Of a stretch of 32,312 nucleotides of DNA, positions 8,662-15,898 are shown piece after piece. Each line of letters opens with the position of its first letter. The first letter of the stretch is position 1. The notes below the pieces were generated by a model. The model made no database searches. It saw only the letters and a list, made by a program, of their open reading frames with translations, and was not told the DNA's origin. The stretch is from Chloroflexota bacterium (GTDB taxonomy: Bacteria; Chloroflexota; UBA11872; UBA12225), in contig JAUJOR010000017.1 in NCBI GenBank assembly GCA_030447525.1, positions 6,326-38,637 of the forward strand. Reading direction: 5' to 3'. A program made the position numbers and the translations under genes.

Positions 8662-9573
8662 TCACGGGGCCAGCGACTTGATGTAATTAATCAAGGCGTC
8701 CATGTTACTGGGCTGGGTGATCTCCGGCAGGCGGGGGCTGACGGCACTGAGCATGACGCCACTGGCGAAGCCATTGACCACCTTGGCGTTCGGCTGAGCG
8801 ATGGACTCGCGGAGGTACTCATCGGTCGGTGGCTGCACCGTGCCGTCGGTCAGGCGGCGGGTACGGTGGGCCGCCCCTCGTATCGAAGGCCCGACGCCTG
8901 CCTGCCCGGTGACACTGTGGCAGGCGACGCAGCCATACTCCTGGAAGAGCTGGGCCCCTTGCTGGGCCAGGCGCTCGTCGAAGGTCACCGGTCCGATGGC
9001 CTGCGCCTCAGACACAGGGGCGCGAGGCACCCCGCCGAAGAGCCACACGCCGGCGATCGCCGCCAGGGTGACCCCCCCGGCCAGGCGGGTGTAGCGCCGG
9101 CGCTCGATGGCGATCTCCTCCGCCGTCACCTCCGGCGGCGCATCAGTCACGCCGATGCGAGAGTAGCGCGCCGGCACCTCGGGGAACATGGTGGCCACCA
9201 GCATCAGCAGGCCGGGGCCGGCGATCAGAGAGAACACGGCCAGGTCGCCCCGGCCGACGGCCAGCATGGGCAGGGCCAGAAAAAAGAGCGCCACCCCGAT
9301 CCACCACACGGCGTGGGCCCAGGCCGGGCTCTGGTAGGTCAGCAGCAGGGCGATGATGGTGACGAAGACGATCAGCAAGACGAGGGCCGTGGCCACGCTG
9401 GGCGTCCCGAAGGCCCCCAGGATCAGGGCCAGCGACGTGGCCAGGATGAGGATCCCTAGCCCGGTATTGACGTAATCTCGGCGTGGGGTATGGTAGCTCA
9501 GCAAGGCGAGCAGCACCGCCACGAACAGCCCAACGAGGACGAGCACCGCCGTGAAGTCAGGCGACCCGAACAC
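8662..9573 (-). CDS. Membrane-anchored c-type cytochrome
   Basis: A 303-aa protein with about five hydrophobic helices in residues 8-130, another at about 165-182, and a C-terminal monohaem cytochrome c domain. The haem site is CVACH at residues 215-219; Met274 in FASGVMLSAVSP is the likely sixth ligand. The soluble domain would face outward and carry electrons, plausibly to a haem-copper oxidase. The GTG start has AAAGGAG about 9 nt upstream. The gene is divergent from the ctaA-ctaB fusion across 236 bp containing two hairpins, which fits shared control with haem-copper oxidase assembly. The combination of a multi-helix anchor of this size with one haem domain is less usual than a single-helix anchored cytochrome. 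Confidence 0.88.
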   Translation of the reverse strand: MFGSPDFTAVLVLVGLFVAVLLALLSYHTPRRDYVNTGLGILILATSLALILGAFGTPSVATALVLLIVFVTIIALLLTYQSPAWAHAVWWIGVALFFLALPMLAVGRGDLAVFSLIAGPGLLMLVATMFPEVPARYSRIGVTDAPPEVTAEEIAIERRRYTRLAGGVTLAAIAGVWLFGGVPRAPVSEAQAIGPVTFDERLAQQGAQLFQEYGCVACHSVTGQAGVGPSIRGAAHRTRRLTDGTVQPPTDEYLRESIAQPNAKVVNGFASGVMLSAVSPRLPEITQPSNMDALINYIKSLAP

Positions 9574-9597
9574 CTAGATTTCCTCTCCTTTGTCACC

Positions 9598-9638
9598 CCT
9601 TGGCGTGCCCCTTGCCCTGGGGCAAGGGGACGCCAAGG
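9598..9638. promoter_or_regulatory. Long hairpin in the cytochrome/ctaAB divergent region
   Basis: Left arm ccttggcgt-g-ccccttgccc pairs with gggcaagggg-acgccaagg: 19 bp with one bulged G and a 2-nt loop. It begins 25 bp upstream of the cytochrome start and would lie in its mRNA leader. It could be an attenuator, an operator or an mRNA stabiliser; the function is not known. Confidence 0.6.
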
Positions 9639-9644
9639 CGCGGC

Positions 9645-9664
9645 TGGGTCTACCAGCAGACCCA
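9645..9664. promoter_or_regulatory. Second hairpin in the divergent region
   Basis: Seven-bp stem tgggtct / agaccca with a 6-nt loop, 6 bp from the larger hairpin. The remainder of the interval to the ctaA start (about 9665-9809) shows no gene or recognised riboswitch. Confidence 0.4.
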
Positions 9665-9809
9665 AAGGGTCGCCCGCCCGGGACGGCTGTGTCAGGGAAC
9701 TGCACCTGATTGAAGTAGGTGATCGCCCCCTGGTTCGGCGCCCGCGCCTGCTACCCTGACGCTAGATCCGGTTCGTCTTTATCTTGTAGGGCTTTGGATA
9801 CGGGCCTCA

Positions 9810-11804
9810 ATGGGTACCTTGGTCACGCCTGTCCCCGCAGCACCGCCGGCCGGCCCCCCTGCCCGCCCGGATTGGAGCGCCACCGGACGTGGGCGATGGC
9901 ACGTCCTGGCCTCGCCCCGTACCTTTCTACGCCTGACGCTGGCTGGGGTGCTGGCGACGTACCTGGCGATCGTCGCCGGGGCGGTCGTGCGCGTGACCGG
10001 CTCCGGGCTGGGCTGCCCGGACTGGCCGACTTGTCACGGCCGATGGATCCCGCCCTTGGAGCCGGAGCCACTGATTGAGTACACCCACCGCCTGGCAGGG
10101 GCCGTTACCTCGGCGCTGATCCTGGCTTTGCCGGTGCTGTCCTGGATCTGGCACCGCCAGCGGCGCCTCCTCGTACCGGCCACCCTCGTCCCGCTGCTCC
10201 TGGCGGTGCAGGTTCCCCTGGGCGCTTTCGTGGTATGGCTGGAGCTGCCCCCCATGGTGGTGCTGGTGCACCTCGGTATCGCCATGCTCATCCTGGGGAT
10301 GTTGACCTGGCTGGCGGTGCAGGCCAGCCCGGCAGCGGCTCTGGAGGGGGGGCAGGTGGGAGCCGCGCCGGGGGCGGACTCGACCACAGCGGCCGGACAA
10401 CGGGCCGTCCTGAGGCGCTACCGCACCTTGGTCACGGCGACGGCGGCGATGGTCTTTTTCCTCGTCCTCACCGGGGCCTACACCCGCGCCACAGGGGCCA
10501 GCTGGGCGTGCGCCGGCTTCCCCGGCTGCACCGTGCCGGAGACGGCGCTGCAAGCGAGCGCGGCTGGTGCCGGCGGGCTGGTGCCCATCCACCTGTTCCA
10601 CCGCTTCACCGCGTATGTAGTCGCCGTCCTGGTGGCCGCCGGCGTCGCCGAGACCTGGCGTGTGCGGCGCCACGTTCCGGCCCTGCGGCGGGCGGCCTTG
10701 CTCCTGGTCGGCTGTCTAGCCACGCAGGTGGCGATCGGCGCCGGAGCGGTGACCCTGGGCCTACCGACGGCCCTGCGGGGGGCCCACGTCGCCGGCGCGG
10801 CCGCCACCTGGGCCAGCAGCGTCCTCCTGGCGGCCCTGGCCTGGCGCACCGCTGCGGGAGCGGTCTGGGCGCCAGGACCACGGGGGCGGGCTTCTGAATC
10901 CGCGCCGGCCGAGGAAAAGAGGGCCGGCGTCACGCTGGGGACTAAGACCAGGGCCTACTTTTCCCTGACCAAGCCGAAGGTGATCTTGCTCCTGGAGGTC
11001 CCCACCCTGGCGGCGATGCTGATCGCCGGTCCGGGCTGGCCGTCGCCCCTGCTGGTGGGGGCCACCCTTCTCGGCGGCGCCCTGGCCGCCGGCGGGGCAG
11101 CGGCGATCAACGCCTACTTAGACCGAGACATCGACGCCGTGATGGGGGCACGCACCCAGCTGCGCCCCATCCCTGCCGGCGTCGTCAGCCCGGGGGAGGC
11201 CCTCGCCTTTGGCTTGACCCTGGGCGTGGCCTCGTTCGTCGTCCTCCTGCTGTTCGCCAACCTGCTCGCCGCCGTGCTGGCGCAGGTGGCGCTGCTCTTC
11301 TACGTCTTCGTCTATACCCGCTGGCTCAAGCGCTCCACGCCGAGCAACATCGTTATCGGCGGGGCGGCCGGGGCCATCCCGCCCCTGGTCGGCTGGGCCG
11401 CCGTGACCAACAGCCTCAGCCCCATTGCCTGGCTCCTGTTCGCCATCATCTTCTTCTGGACGCCACCCCACTTCTGGGCCCTGGCCTTGATCCTGCGCCA
11501 GCACTACGCCCGGGCCAACATCCCTATGTTGCCGGTGGTGCGGGGCGAGGACGAGACGCGGCGCCAGATCGTCTACTACACCCTCCAGATGATCTCCGTC
11601 ACCGTCTTCGTCTTTACCTTTGGCCTGAGCGGGCTCTTCTATCTCGGCGCCGCCCTCATCCTCGGTGGCGTCTTCCTCTACCTCGCGGCCAGGCTATGGC
11701 ACGACGCCACCACCCGCGCGGCGCGCATCCTCTTCCACTTTTCCATGCTCTACCTCTGGCTCCTCTGCGCCGCCCTGGTGTTGGATAGGCGCGTCTTCAC
11801 CTGA
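9810..11804 (+). CDS. ctaA-ctaB: Heme A synthase - protoheme IX farnesyltransferase fusion (CtaA-CtaB)
   Basis: One 664-aa polypeptide carries both late enzymes of haem A biosynthesis. The N-terminal half (about 35-350) is CtaA/COX15-like, eight hydrophobic helices with haem-ligand histidines in EYTHRLAG (His93), VLVHLGIAM (His154), FHRFTAY and RGAHVAGA, and cysteine pairs in GSGLGCPDWPTCHG and CAGFPGC. The C-terminal half (about 375-664) is CtaB/CyoE, a UbiA-family prenyltransferase with the polyprenyl-diphosphate/Mg motif NAYLDRDID (Asn434-Asp442) and KRSTPSNIVIGG. CtaB makes haem O from haem B; CtaA oxidises haem O to haem A. From established knowledge, such fusions occur in Chloroflexota. 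A DUF420 gene follows convergently and a cytochrome c gene precedes divergently. Confidence 0.95.
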   Translation: MGTLVTPVPAAPPAGPPARPDWSATGRGRWHVLASPRTFLRLTLAGVLATYLAIVAGAVVRVTGSGLGCPDWPTCHGRWIPPLEPEPLIEYTHRLAGAVTSALILALPVLSWIWHRQRRLLVPATLVPLLLAVQVPLGAFVVWLELPPMVVLVHLGIAMLILGMLTWLAVQASPAAALEGGQVGAAPGADSTTAAGQRAVLRRYRTLVTATAAMVFFLVLTGAYTRATGASWACAGFPGCTVPETALQASAAGAGGLVPIHLFHRFTAYVVAVLVAAGVAETWRVRRHVPALRRAALLLVGCLATQVAIGAGAVTLGLPTALRGAHVAGAAATWASSVLLAALAWRTAAGAVWAPGPRGRASESAPAEEKRAGVTLGTKTRAYFSLTKPKVILLLEVPTLAAMLIAGPGWPSPLLVGATLLGGALAAGGAAAINAYLDRDIDAVMGARTQLRPIPAGVVSPGEALAFGLTLGVASFVVLLLFANLLAAVLAQVALLFYVFVYTRWLKRSTPSNIVIGGAAGAIPPLVGWAAVTNSLSPIAWLLFAIIFFWTPPHFWALALILRQHYARANIPMLPVVRGEDETRRQIVYYTLQMISVTVFVFTFGLSGLFYLGAALILGGVFLYLAARLWHDATTRAARILFHFSMLYLWLLCAALVLDRRVFT

Positions 11805-11824
11805 GTCTCTTGACCTGAGTCTCT
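11799..11824. repeat. 14-bp period duplication at the ctaB stop codon
   Basis: The block acctgagtctct occurs at 11799-11810 and 11813-11824. The first copy contains the TGA stop of the fusion gene. Confidence 0.75.
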
Positions 11825-11825
11825 C

Positions 11826-11841
11826 GTGCCCGGCGGGGCAC
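11826..11841. terminator. Possible bidirectional hairpin between ctaAB and the DUF420 gene
   Basis: Stem gtgccc / gggcac with a 4-nt loop in the 83-bp convergent gap. It is short and lacks a U tract, so it is weak support. Confidence 0.3.
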
Positions 11842-11887
11842 CACACCGCATTGGGGCTGCCAGGGGGCCCAGTGGGCCAGGGAGCGC

Positions 11888-12319
11888 TCAGGCCACGTTG
11901 TGGAGCATGAGGTACACCGTCCACCCGGTGACCACAACGTACAGCCAGATGGGTAGCGTTACCCGCGCCAGCCGGCGGTGGCGGGCGTACTGCGCCCGCA
12001 GGGCTCGGCGCAAGGTGACCAGGACCAACGGCCCCACGGCGATGGCCAGGAGCGTGTGCGTCACCAGGATGAACAGGTAGACGGCGCGCACCGCCCCCTG
12101 GCCAGCAAAGATCCGTGGCTGGAACAGGAAGAACCGGGTGATGTAGACCACCAGGAAGAGGCCGGCAAAGACGGTGGCGGTGAGCATCGCCCCTCGGTGG
12201 CGCTCGATCTGCTTGGTGCGAATAAAGTAGTAGCCCAGGAGCAGAAAGGCCCCGCTGATGACGATCAGCGCGGTGTTGAAGGGGGGCAGCCAGGCTTGCA
12301 GAGCGCCGTCCATAGTCAC
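11888..12319 (-). CDS. DUF420 membrane protein (YozB/CtaM-like)
   Basis: A 143-aa protein with four hydrophobic helices and the family pattern: PPFNTALIVISGAFLLLGYYFIR, the cytosolic RTKQIERHRGAM loop, FVTHTLLAIAV-like helix (ILVTHTLLAIAVGP), and LPIWLYVVVTGWTVYLML at the end. The conserved His residues in ERHRGAM and VTHTLLA fit DUF420. Homologues such as CtaM are needed for haem-copper oxidase activity in Firmicutes, which suits its position tail-to-tail with ctaA-ctaB. The start is GTG at 12319 or ATG at 12313; neither has a strong ribosome binding site. Confidence 0.85.
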   Translation of the reverse strand: MTMDGALQAWLPPFNTALIVISGAFLLLGYYFIRTKQIERHRGAMLTATVFAGLFLVVYITRFFLFQPRIFAGQGAVRAVYLFILVTHTLLAIAVGPLVLVTLRRALRAQYARHRRLARVTLPIWLYVVVTGWTVYLMLHNVA

Positions 12320-12539
12320 CAGATTCTATCTGCTGAGGACACGCTCCATCGTGCCCCCGGCCGGCCGTACGCCGTTCCGATTTTGTTCGCTACTGGCGCC
12401 CTGCAGGGCACAAGGGACTCTCCTGCAATATGGAGGCCGCCGGCGGCTGAGTGCGTCGCGCCACTTTCATGCGTCGCGGCGGGCCGCAGGCCCAGGGGTA
12501 ACTGCAGAGACAATGCCCCAGACCTCAGGTCGCAGTTGC

Positions 12540-12545
12540 TATACT
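12540..12545 (+). promoter_or_regulatory. Candidate -10 element giving a leaderless PyrE-like mRNA
   Basis: TATACT lies 9 nt before the ATG at 12555. A start site at the usual distance would leave 0-3 nt of leader. No ribosome binding site precedes the ATG, which agrees. No good -35 is seen. Confidence 0.35.
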
Positions 12546-12554
12546 TCCGCCTCG

Positions 12555-13220
12555 ATGGCGCCGGGAGACGTAACCAATCTTTGGCTGGCGGAGGCGCTCT
12601 TCCGCCTGGGTGGGGTGAAGTTCGGAAGCTTCACCGTGGGCCGGTCGACAATCGACTCCCCCATCTACGTCGATCCCAAGGTGCTGCTGCGCGAGCCCCG
12701 CATCCTGGCCCGTGTCGCCCATCTGATCAAGACGGAGACGGAGCTGGGACTGGCCATGCGCGAGCCCCGATTCCAGACCTTCGACCTCGTCGCCGGCGTG
12801 CCGTACGGCGGGCTGCACCTGGCCACCGCCTACTCGCTGGCCAGCGACGTGCCGATGATCTACGGCATCCCCCCTCGCGACCCCACGGTGGAGGCAAAGA
12901 TCGAAGGGCGCTACAAAGAGGGCGAGACCGTCCTGGTCATCGATGACCTGATGACCACCGGCGGGAGCCTGCTAGAGACCCTGGACATCCTCAAAGGGGC
13001 CGGGCTCATCGTGCACGACGCCATCGTCCTGGTCGACCGCGGCCAGGGGGGCGCCGAGCGCCTCAAGCCCCGCGGTCTGCACCTGGTGCCCATGCTCAAC
13101 CTGACCCAGATGCTGAACTTCTACATGTCTCGAGGCATGATCGGCGAGGAAGACTTCCGCAACAGCCTCGACTACGTGCGTACTCACCAGCACGGGGAAA
13201 GCAACGGGGAAAGCAACTGA
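12555..13220 (+). CDS. pyrE: Orotate phosphoribosyltransferase-like protein
   Basis: A type I phosphoribosyltransferase of about 221 aa. The PRPP-binding loop VLVIDDLMTTGGS is at residues 126-138, and the N-terminal DSPIYVDPKVLL resembles the SPIYVD element of OPRT, so the best match is PyrE (orotate + PRPP to OMP in pyrimidine synthesis). However, the flexible catalytic loop, normally RKxxKxHG, reads YGIPPRDPTVEAKIEG here, so activity on orotate is not assured. An in-frame ATG at 12513 is an alternative start; 12555 is preferred because it follows a TATACT box and begins where homologues begin. The C-terminus ends with a duplicated GESN. No other pyr genes are nearby. Confidence 0.8.
   Translation: MAPGDVTNLWLAEALFRLGGVKFGSFTVGRSTIDSPIYVDPKVLLREPRILARVAHLIKTETELGLAMREPRFQTFDLVAGVPYGGLHLATAYSLASDVPMIYGIPPRDPTVEAKIEGRYKEGETVLVIDDLMTTGGSLLETLDILKGAGLIVHDAIVLVDRGQGGAERLKPRGLHLVPMLNLTQMLNFYMSRGMIGEEDFRNSLDYVRTHQHGESNGESN
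13194..13217. repeat. 12-bp tandem duplication at the pyrE 3' end
   Basis: ggggaaagcaac occurs twice in tandem, in frame, encoding GESNGESN immediately before the stop codon. Confidence 0.85.
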
Positions 13221-13495
13221 GGCCCCCCGGCGCCTTGCCCCTATGGACCTCCTCTGGACCTAGAGAACAGCCCTTCGGAGATGCTCCAGGTTACAGATGC
13301 GCCAAGGGGCACTCTAGGGTCTGTTGCTAAACCCGTCGGGTGGACGATGGGATAACGTCCAGAGTCCGTACGCTTCGATGACTGAACTTAGTAAGGGATG
13401 CCGGTAGGGGCCGAGAAGGACAACCTGGCCGTTTGGTCCCGGCCGCCTCGCTGGGGCTCGCCGGAGGGGCGGCTACTGTATTGAAGCCGATTCGC

Positions 13496-14437
13496 TTAGA
13501 GGGAGGCGACGAGTCCCCGCACCTCCCCCGTCGGCCCGGCGTCACACGGTAAGGCCGCCAGAAGGTCGGCGCGGGTGATGGCCCCTCGCTCGCCCCTCCA
13601 GCAGGGTCGGGCGGCGCGGACGATAGCGGCGCGAAAGATCTCCGGGGCCAGAGCCCCGGCGCGGGCCCGTAGCTCCGGCCAGCCGGCCGCCAGGTCAGGG
13701 GCAAGGATCGACGTCGTGAAGCGCGCGGCGGCGGCGCGGAAGCCGGCCCTCAGGTCGATCCGCGGGTCGAACGGCCCTCCCGGGGCCGCCAGGTCGACGT
13801 GCACCGGGAAGGGCAGGCCGTCGTCCCGGAGGAACAGCAGCCCCACCGTGCGGCACGCCTGGCGGGTAACGGCATTGGGCGAGGCGATGGCCCCGGGGTT
13901 GACCAGGTGCACCCCTTCGTGCCGGCAGGCCAGAGGGATGTGGGCGTGGCCCCAGACGACGGCCGTTGCCCTCGCCCGATGGCCCAGGGCGGCCCGCTGA
14001 CTCAGCTTCGGCTCCCAGGCATCCTCCCGTCGTTGGGCCATCTCTGCCGCCCGGTCGGGGTGGTGGGTGTGGCACAAGACGATCCGCTGCCCGGCCACCG
14101 TGACTACCTGCTGATACGGCAGCTCCCGCTGCGCCTCCACGGTGTCGTCGTTCCCATGCACGGCGACCACCGGCGCGATCGCGCTCAACGCGTCCAGCAC
14201 CCGCAGCTCCCCGACGTCGCCGGCATGCAGTATCAGGTCTGCCCCGGCGAGGACGGTGAACAGGGCCTCCGGCAGGGCGTCGCAGCGCTCCGGGAGGTGC
14301 GTGTCGGACACCAGACCGACGGCAGCGACGACGCGCTCGGGTGGCAGCTCGACCGGTAAGAAGCGTTGCCAGCCGCCGGGAACGACTCCCATCGCCACGT
14401 GCAACGGCCGGCCCCCACGTCCAGGCGCCAGGGCCAT
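13496..14437 (-). CDS. Calcineurin-like metallophosphoesterase (YfcE/MJ0936-like)
   Basis: The core has all the metallophosphoesterase motifs: LVSDTHLPERC, ILHAGDVGELRVL, VAVHGNDD, VLCHTHH and VVWGHAHIPL, then LVNPGAIASPN. This is the YfcE-like branch of dinuclear-metal phosphodiesterases; the physiological substrate is unknown. It has an extra C-terminal region of about 100 residues beyond the usual 160-200, without recognisable features. The frame is open to 14512, but that extension reads into a REP-like palindrome. The ATG at 14437, with AGGAG 14 nt upstream, is chosen; 14392 is also possible. It is convergent with pyrE across 275 bp in which I see no gene. Confidence 0.85.
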   Translation of the reverse strand: MALAPGRGGRPLHVAMGVVPGGWQRFLPVELPPERVVAAVGLVSDTHLPERCDALPEALFTVLAGADLILHAGDVGELRVLDALSAIAPVVAVHGNDDTVEAQRELPYQQVVTVAGQRIVLCHTHHPDRAAEMAQRREDAWEPKLSQRAALGHRARATAVVWGHAHIPLACRHEGVHLVNPGAIASPNAVTRQACRTVGLLFLRDDGLPFPVHVDLAAPGGPFDPRIDLRAGFRAAAARFTTSILAPDLAAGWPELRARAGALAPEIFRAAIVRAARPCWRGERGAITRADLLAALPCDAGPTGEVRGLVASL

Positions 14438-14513
14438 TTCATCAGCGGCCGCTCCTGGTGGCAGCCCGGCTCCCGCGGCTATCCCTTCGCTCCACTCTGA
14501 GCCGCCTGTCATC

Positions 14514-14553
14514 CCTTCGCTCTGCTCAGGGCAAGCTCTGAGCAGAGCGAAGG
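14514..14553. repeat. REP-like palindrome (16-bp arms)
   Basis: Arms ccttcgctctgctcag (14514-14529) and ctgagcagagcgaagg (14538-14553) are perfectly complementary around an 8-nt loop. A degenerate half copy (cccttcgctccactctgagc) lies at about 14483-14502. Very similar palindromes are dispersed in Chloroflexota genomes as far as I recall; here it separates the phosphoesterase gene from the HTH gene. Confidence 0.7.
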
Positions 14554-14732
14554 ATCCGTTCCTCCAGCCGAGCAGATGGCGGCTGGGCGCCGCTCCACTT
14601 GACGCCAGGGGGATCCCTCATGAAATGGCCCTGTCCAGGCGCGGGTCGGTGCCGCATCGCCGGCCACACTACACCGGACTGACCAAGAATGACAAAAATA
14701 CGTTACTATCAACGATTATCACGTAACTCGCG

Positions 14733-14738
14733 TATAAT
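14733..14738 (+). promoter_or_regulatory. Candidate -10 box of the HTH/zinc-finger gene
   Basis: A consensus TATAAT within an AT-rich island (about 14685-14760) unlike the surrounding DNA, 37 bp before the ATG. A GTTAC-N16-GTAAC inverted pair (14702-14727) lies just upstream where an operator could sit. No convincing -35 hexamer. Confidence 0.5.
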
Positions 14739-14775
14739 CACCAAGTATCCCGAGAATTGTTCTGAGAGGCACAGC

Positions 14776-15291
14776 ATGGCTGAACTACCCCAGCAGGAGA
14801 GTCCGGGCCCGGCGCCGCCGGCGGCGGGGGGAGACCCGAGTGAGCCCGTGGCGTCCCGGCCCGCGCCCCCGGAGGGAGCGGCGCAAGAGGTGGAGCAGGA
14901 GGCGGCACAGCGCGAGCGCCGGCGTCGGGTGCTGGCCCTCAAGCAGGAGCTCGTCGGCGGCGATCTCCTCACGGCAGTGGAGGTAGCCGAGATCCTGGAC
15001 ATCCATCCTCGTACGGTGGGGGAGTACATCCGCGAGGGGAAGCTGCGGGCCTTTCAGTTCGGCGGGGGTTGGAAGATCTCTGCGAGCGCCTTGCGGGCCT
15101 TCGTGCAGGAGCAGACGCAGGCCCCGCCCACCCTGGGAGGGACGGGCGCGCCGCACCCCATTGTGCGAGCCATCAGTGACGTGCTGATGACCCTCTCTCC
15201 TGGCGGCGAAGGCAAGCAATCGCCCCCCCAGGGGGGAACCGGGGGGCCCATTTCAAGTGCTCCTTCTGTGGCAAGCCCCAGGAGCAGGTAG
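14776..15291 (+). CDS. Excisionase-type HTH DNA-binding protein
   Basis: The ATG follows GAGAGG by 7 nt. Residues 1-60 are a Pro/Glu-rich, low-complexity arm ending in a basic stretch (RERRRRVLALKQELVGG). Residues about 63-111 form a helix-turn-helix of the excisionase/MerR type (HTH_17): LLTAVEVAEILDIHPRTVGE, then YIREGKLRAFQFGGGWKIS. The annotated frame ends at 15291, but its last 14 codons after the C7 and G6 runs look non-biological, while the next frame carries a complete ClpX-type zinc finger (15252-15395). The natural product is probably a 206-aa HTH plus zinc-finger fusion, reached by a one-base indel in this copy or by -1 slippage. It may autoregulate through the AT-rich upstream region. 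Confidence 0.8.
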   Translation: MAELPQQESPGPAPPAAGGDPSEPVASRPAPPEGAAQEVEQEAAQRERRRRVLALKQELVGGDLLTAVEVAEILDIHPRTVGEYIREGKLRAFQFGGGWKISASALRAFVQEQTQAPPTLGGTGAPHPIVRAISDVLMTLSPGGEGKQSPPQGGTGGPISSAPSVASPRSR

Positions 15292-15395
15292 AGCGTCTCA
15301 TCGCCGGGCCCAACCGGGTCTTCATCTGCAACCAGTGCATCGCCTTGTGCAACGAGATCCTGGCCGAGAAGAGGGCCTCACCCCAGCCACCGTAG
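15252..15395 (+). other. ClpX-type C4 zinc finger, out of frame with the HTH protein
   Basis: Reads FKCSFCGKPQEQVERLIAGP then NRVFICNQCIALCNEILAEK and stops at TAG. It has the two CxxC pairs and the LIAGP signature of the ClpX zinc-binding domain (zf-C4_ClpX). The frame has a stop at 15177 and no ATG, GTG or TTG between that stop and the domain, so it cannot be translated independently by normal initiation. It must be joined to the HTH frame, through the C7 run (15223-15229) or one of the G6 runs (15231-15236, 15241-15246). Confidence 0.8.
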
Positions 15396-15442
15396 CGCCT
15401 GGGGCGTGACCCGTGGCCGCGTGACTATTTTAGGAGCATACG

Positions 15443-15823
15443 ATGGACTACCAACCAGAACACCGACCGGTACGCAGAGCGTGCTCGTTCTGCGGCAAGG
15501 CGCGGGAGCAGGTACGGCGCCTGATCGCCGGGCCGAGGGAGACCGCCATCTGCGAGACGTGCGTGCGCCGCTGCAACGAGATCCTGGCCGGGCGCCCGCG
15601 GCGCCGGTCGCTGGTGAGCGTGGGCCCCTCGAAGTACAGGCTGTACCGGTTGGAAACCATCCCTAGAGGTGACCTGAGAGCCAGGGGGGAACGGCATATC
15701 GGCGCCGCGGTTACAGCGCTTCTAGATCGCTGCCTTGAGGGCGACACCCGGCCTGGGCTATGTCTCGCCATCAAGGCAGCCGCACCCAGTGGTGGAGTGG
15801 TCTACGCGGCGCCCAGGAGTTGA
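15443..15823 (+). CDS. Stand-alone ClpX-type zinc-finger protein
   Basis: A 126-aa protein, ATG preceded by TAGGAG at 7 nt. Residues 13-52 are a ClpX-like C4 zinc-binding domain, with ACSFCGKAREQVRRLIAGP and ICETCVRRCNEILAG (Cys14, Cys17, Cys37, Cys40), closely similar to the finger encoded just upstream. There is no AAA+ ATPase domain. The remaining 75 residues are basic and unrecognised, and the last part overlaps a short copy of the end of the MFS gene, so the true C-terminus may be acquired. In ClpX this domain dimerises and docks adaptors and substrates. A free copy could mimic it or bind DNA/RNA; the role is not known. Confidence 0.75.
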   Translation: MDYQPEHRPVRRACSFCGKAREQVRRLIAGPRETAICETCVRRCNEILAGRPRRRSLVSVGPSKYRLYRLETIPRGDLRARGERHIGAAVTALLDRCLEGDTRPGLCLAIKAAAPSGGVVYAAPRS

Positions 15824-15860
15824 GGGCCCCCTGACGCACGTGTGCCGGTGGACCAGGCCG

Positions 15861-15894
15861 GCGACTCCGATACCGAGGCGACTCCGATACCGAG
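15861..15894. repeat. 17-bp x 2 tandem repeat
   Basis: gcgactccgataccgag occurs twice in tandem in the short gap between the zinc-finger gene and the MFS gene stop codon. Confidence 0.88.
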
Positions 15895-15898
15895 GCGG

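Noticed and set aside
13221..13495. Possible insertion-sequence end (gggtctgttgctaaac at about 13317)
   Set aside because: The string recalls some IS termini, but there is no matching inverted end, target duplication or transposase in the window.
14142..14726. 194-codon forward frame over the phosphoesterase and REP region
   Set aside because: It is antisense to the phosphoesterase and its second part translates the palindrome, giving the typical nonsense peptide of such repeats.
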